A stretch of DNA of 6,124 nt, taken from the NCBI GenBank assembly GCA_947484535.1, contig CANKPO010000086.1:1-6124 (forward strand), in the 5' to 3' direction. The stretch is from Caulobacteraceae bacterium (GTDB taxonomy: Bacteria > Pseudomonadota > Alphaproteobacteria > Caulobacterales > Caulobacteraceae). Of this stretch, positions 5,552-6,124 are shown one piece after another; positions within the stretch are counted from its first letter, which is position 1, and every line of letters starts with the position of its first letter. Made by a program: the position numbers and the translations under genes. Under the pieces are notes generated by a model that saw nothing but the letters and a program-made list of their open reading frames with translations, searched no databases and was not told the DNA's origin.

Positions 5552-6124
5552 ATGGTTGATAAGAAACGCGGATATATTTTGGGTGCCGTGGCCGGGGTTG
5601 GTTTGACCTTGGCAGCCATGGTTGGAACCGGCCTAGCCTTGCCGCCCGCCGCTGCTCAGTCCAGCGAAGTGAAACTCTATAAGGCCTCAGGTCTGCCGGT
5701 CTTTGCGCCTCCGCCCGGCGCGCCCCTGTCCTTTGCCGACATTTTCGACAAGGTGGCTCCAGCGGTGGTGTCCATCGACGTGACCTCGAAGGTCGCGCCT
5801 CAAGTCAGGGGTCGCCCCGGCCTTCGCATGATCCCGGTTCCTCCCGGTGCTGAAGGTTTCCCCTTCGCCATTCCCGGTGTCCCTCAGCAGGGCGAGGGAG
5901 AGGATGGACCCGATGATGGATCCCAGCAGGTCCCCGGCGCGCGTCCAACCCAGTCCGCAGGCTCGGGCTTCTTCATTTCGGCGGATGGCTATATTGTCAC
6001 CAACAATCACGTCATCGAAAATGCCGCCGAGATCAAGGTCGTGCTCAAGGATGAGCGCGAGCTGAAGGCCACGGTTGTTGGCCGCGACGAGGCCACTGAT
6101 CTGGCCGTGCTCAAGGTCGAGGGC
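5552..6124 (+). CDS. degP: DegP/HtrA-family periplasmic serine protease, N-terminal part (cut by window end)
   Basis: Periplasmic quality-control protease and chaperone that degrades misfolded envelope proteins. Only 191 residues are visible and the frame is open at the right edge; family members are usually about 450-510 residues. Residues 1-35 form a signal peptide (basic MVDKKR, hydrophobic core, PPAAA before Gln36). Residues 60-79 ([20 protein letters not shown]) are the usual start of the mature protease domain. A Pro/Gly/acid-rich stretch at about 85-135 takes the place of the variable LA loop. Then come [20 protein letters not shown] with catalytic His153 and [11 protein letters not shown] with catalytic Asp183. 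The catalytic Ser (GNSGG) and the PDZ domains would lie beyond the window. The start is supported by GAGGA seven bases upstream. The gene follows ccmH by 150 bases, a linkage also known in rhizobia, and the gap suggests its own promoter. DegQ or MucD are equally valid names; family membership is firm, the subtype is not. Confidence 0.93.
   Translation, partial: MVDKKRGYILGAVAGVGLTLAAMVGTGLALPPAAAQSSEVKLYKASGLPVFAPPPGAPLSFADIFDKVAPAVVSIDVTSKVAPQVRGRPGLRMIPVPPGAEGFPFAIPGVPQQGEGEDGPDDGSQQVPGARPTQSAGSGFFISADGYIVTNNHVIENAAEIKVVLKDERELKATVVGRDEATDLAVLKVEG

Noticed and set aside
1..6124. CRISPR array, insertion sequence, tRNA or rRNA genes, toxin-antitoxin or defence modules
   Set aside because: No repeated spacer-like units, transposase frames, terminal inverted repeats, cloverleaf signatures or defence-type proteins are visible; genes cover nearly the whole window and belong to a housekeeping cytochrome maturation cluster.

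Overview
The window carries a complete c-type cytochrome maturation (Ccm, System I) cluster of the alphaproteobacterial cycHJKL type, all on the + strand. It is preceded by an unrecognised helical protein and followed by the start of a DegP/HtrA periplasmic serine protease. The gene order ccmI-ccmE-ccmF-ccmH-degP, the CcmI with two membrane helices and TPRs separate from a short CcmH, and the wording of CcmE (arginine-rich start followed by a single anchor) point to an alphaproteobacterium. The CcmE start resembles what I remember of Caulobacterales proteins (Caulobacter/Asticcacaulis/Phenylobacterium group). That placement is an inference, not a search result. Base composition is moderately GC-rich by eye, and no sign of mobile DNA is visible.

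Layout: 5-1210 is an open frame of 401 codons, possibly cut at its 5' end by the window edge, encoding a soluble, mostly helical protein of unknown function. A 53-base gap follows. ccmI lies at 1264-2367. A 90-base gap holds a strong imperfect hairpin and a 10-base direct repeat whose second copy contains the ccmE start. Then come ccmE (2458-2946), ccmF (2943-4940) and ccmH (4937-5401), joined by two ATGA stop/start overlaps. A 150-base gap holds a hairpin just after ccmH, a weak promoter candidate, and a near-perfect palindrome ending two bases before the degP ribosome binding site. degP (5552 to the window end) is incomplete: 191 residues are visible, including the signal peptide and the catalytic His and Asp.

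How the genes work together: CcmE is the periplasmic haem chaperone that carries haem covalently on one histidine. CcmF is the large membrane haem lyase subunit that takes haem from holo-CcmE. CcmH is a thioredoxin-like thiol protein with an RCxxC motif acting on the apocytochrome CxxCH thiols. CcmI holds apocytochrome c through its TPR domain. ccmA, B, C, D and ccmG are not in the window and presumably lie elsewhere, as in rhizobia. DegP next door is a periplasmic quality-control protease.

I see no convincing undescribed system. The least explained items are the unknown gene at the left edge, the intergenic hairpins, and two cysteines in the periplasmic domain of CcmF.
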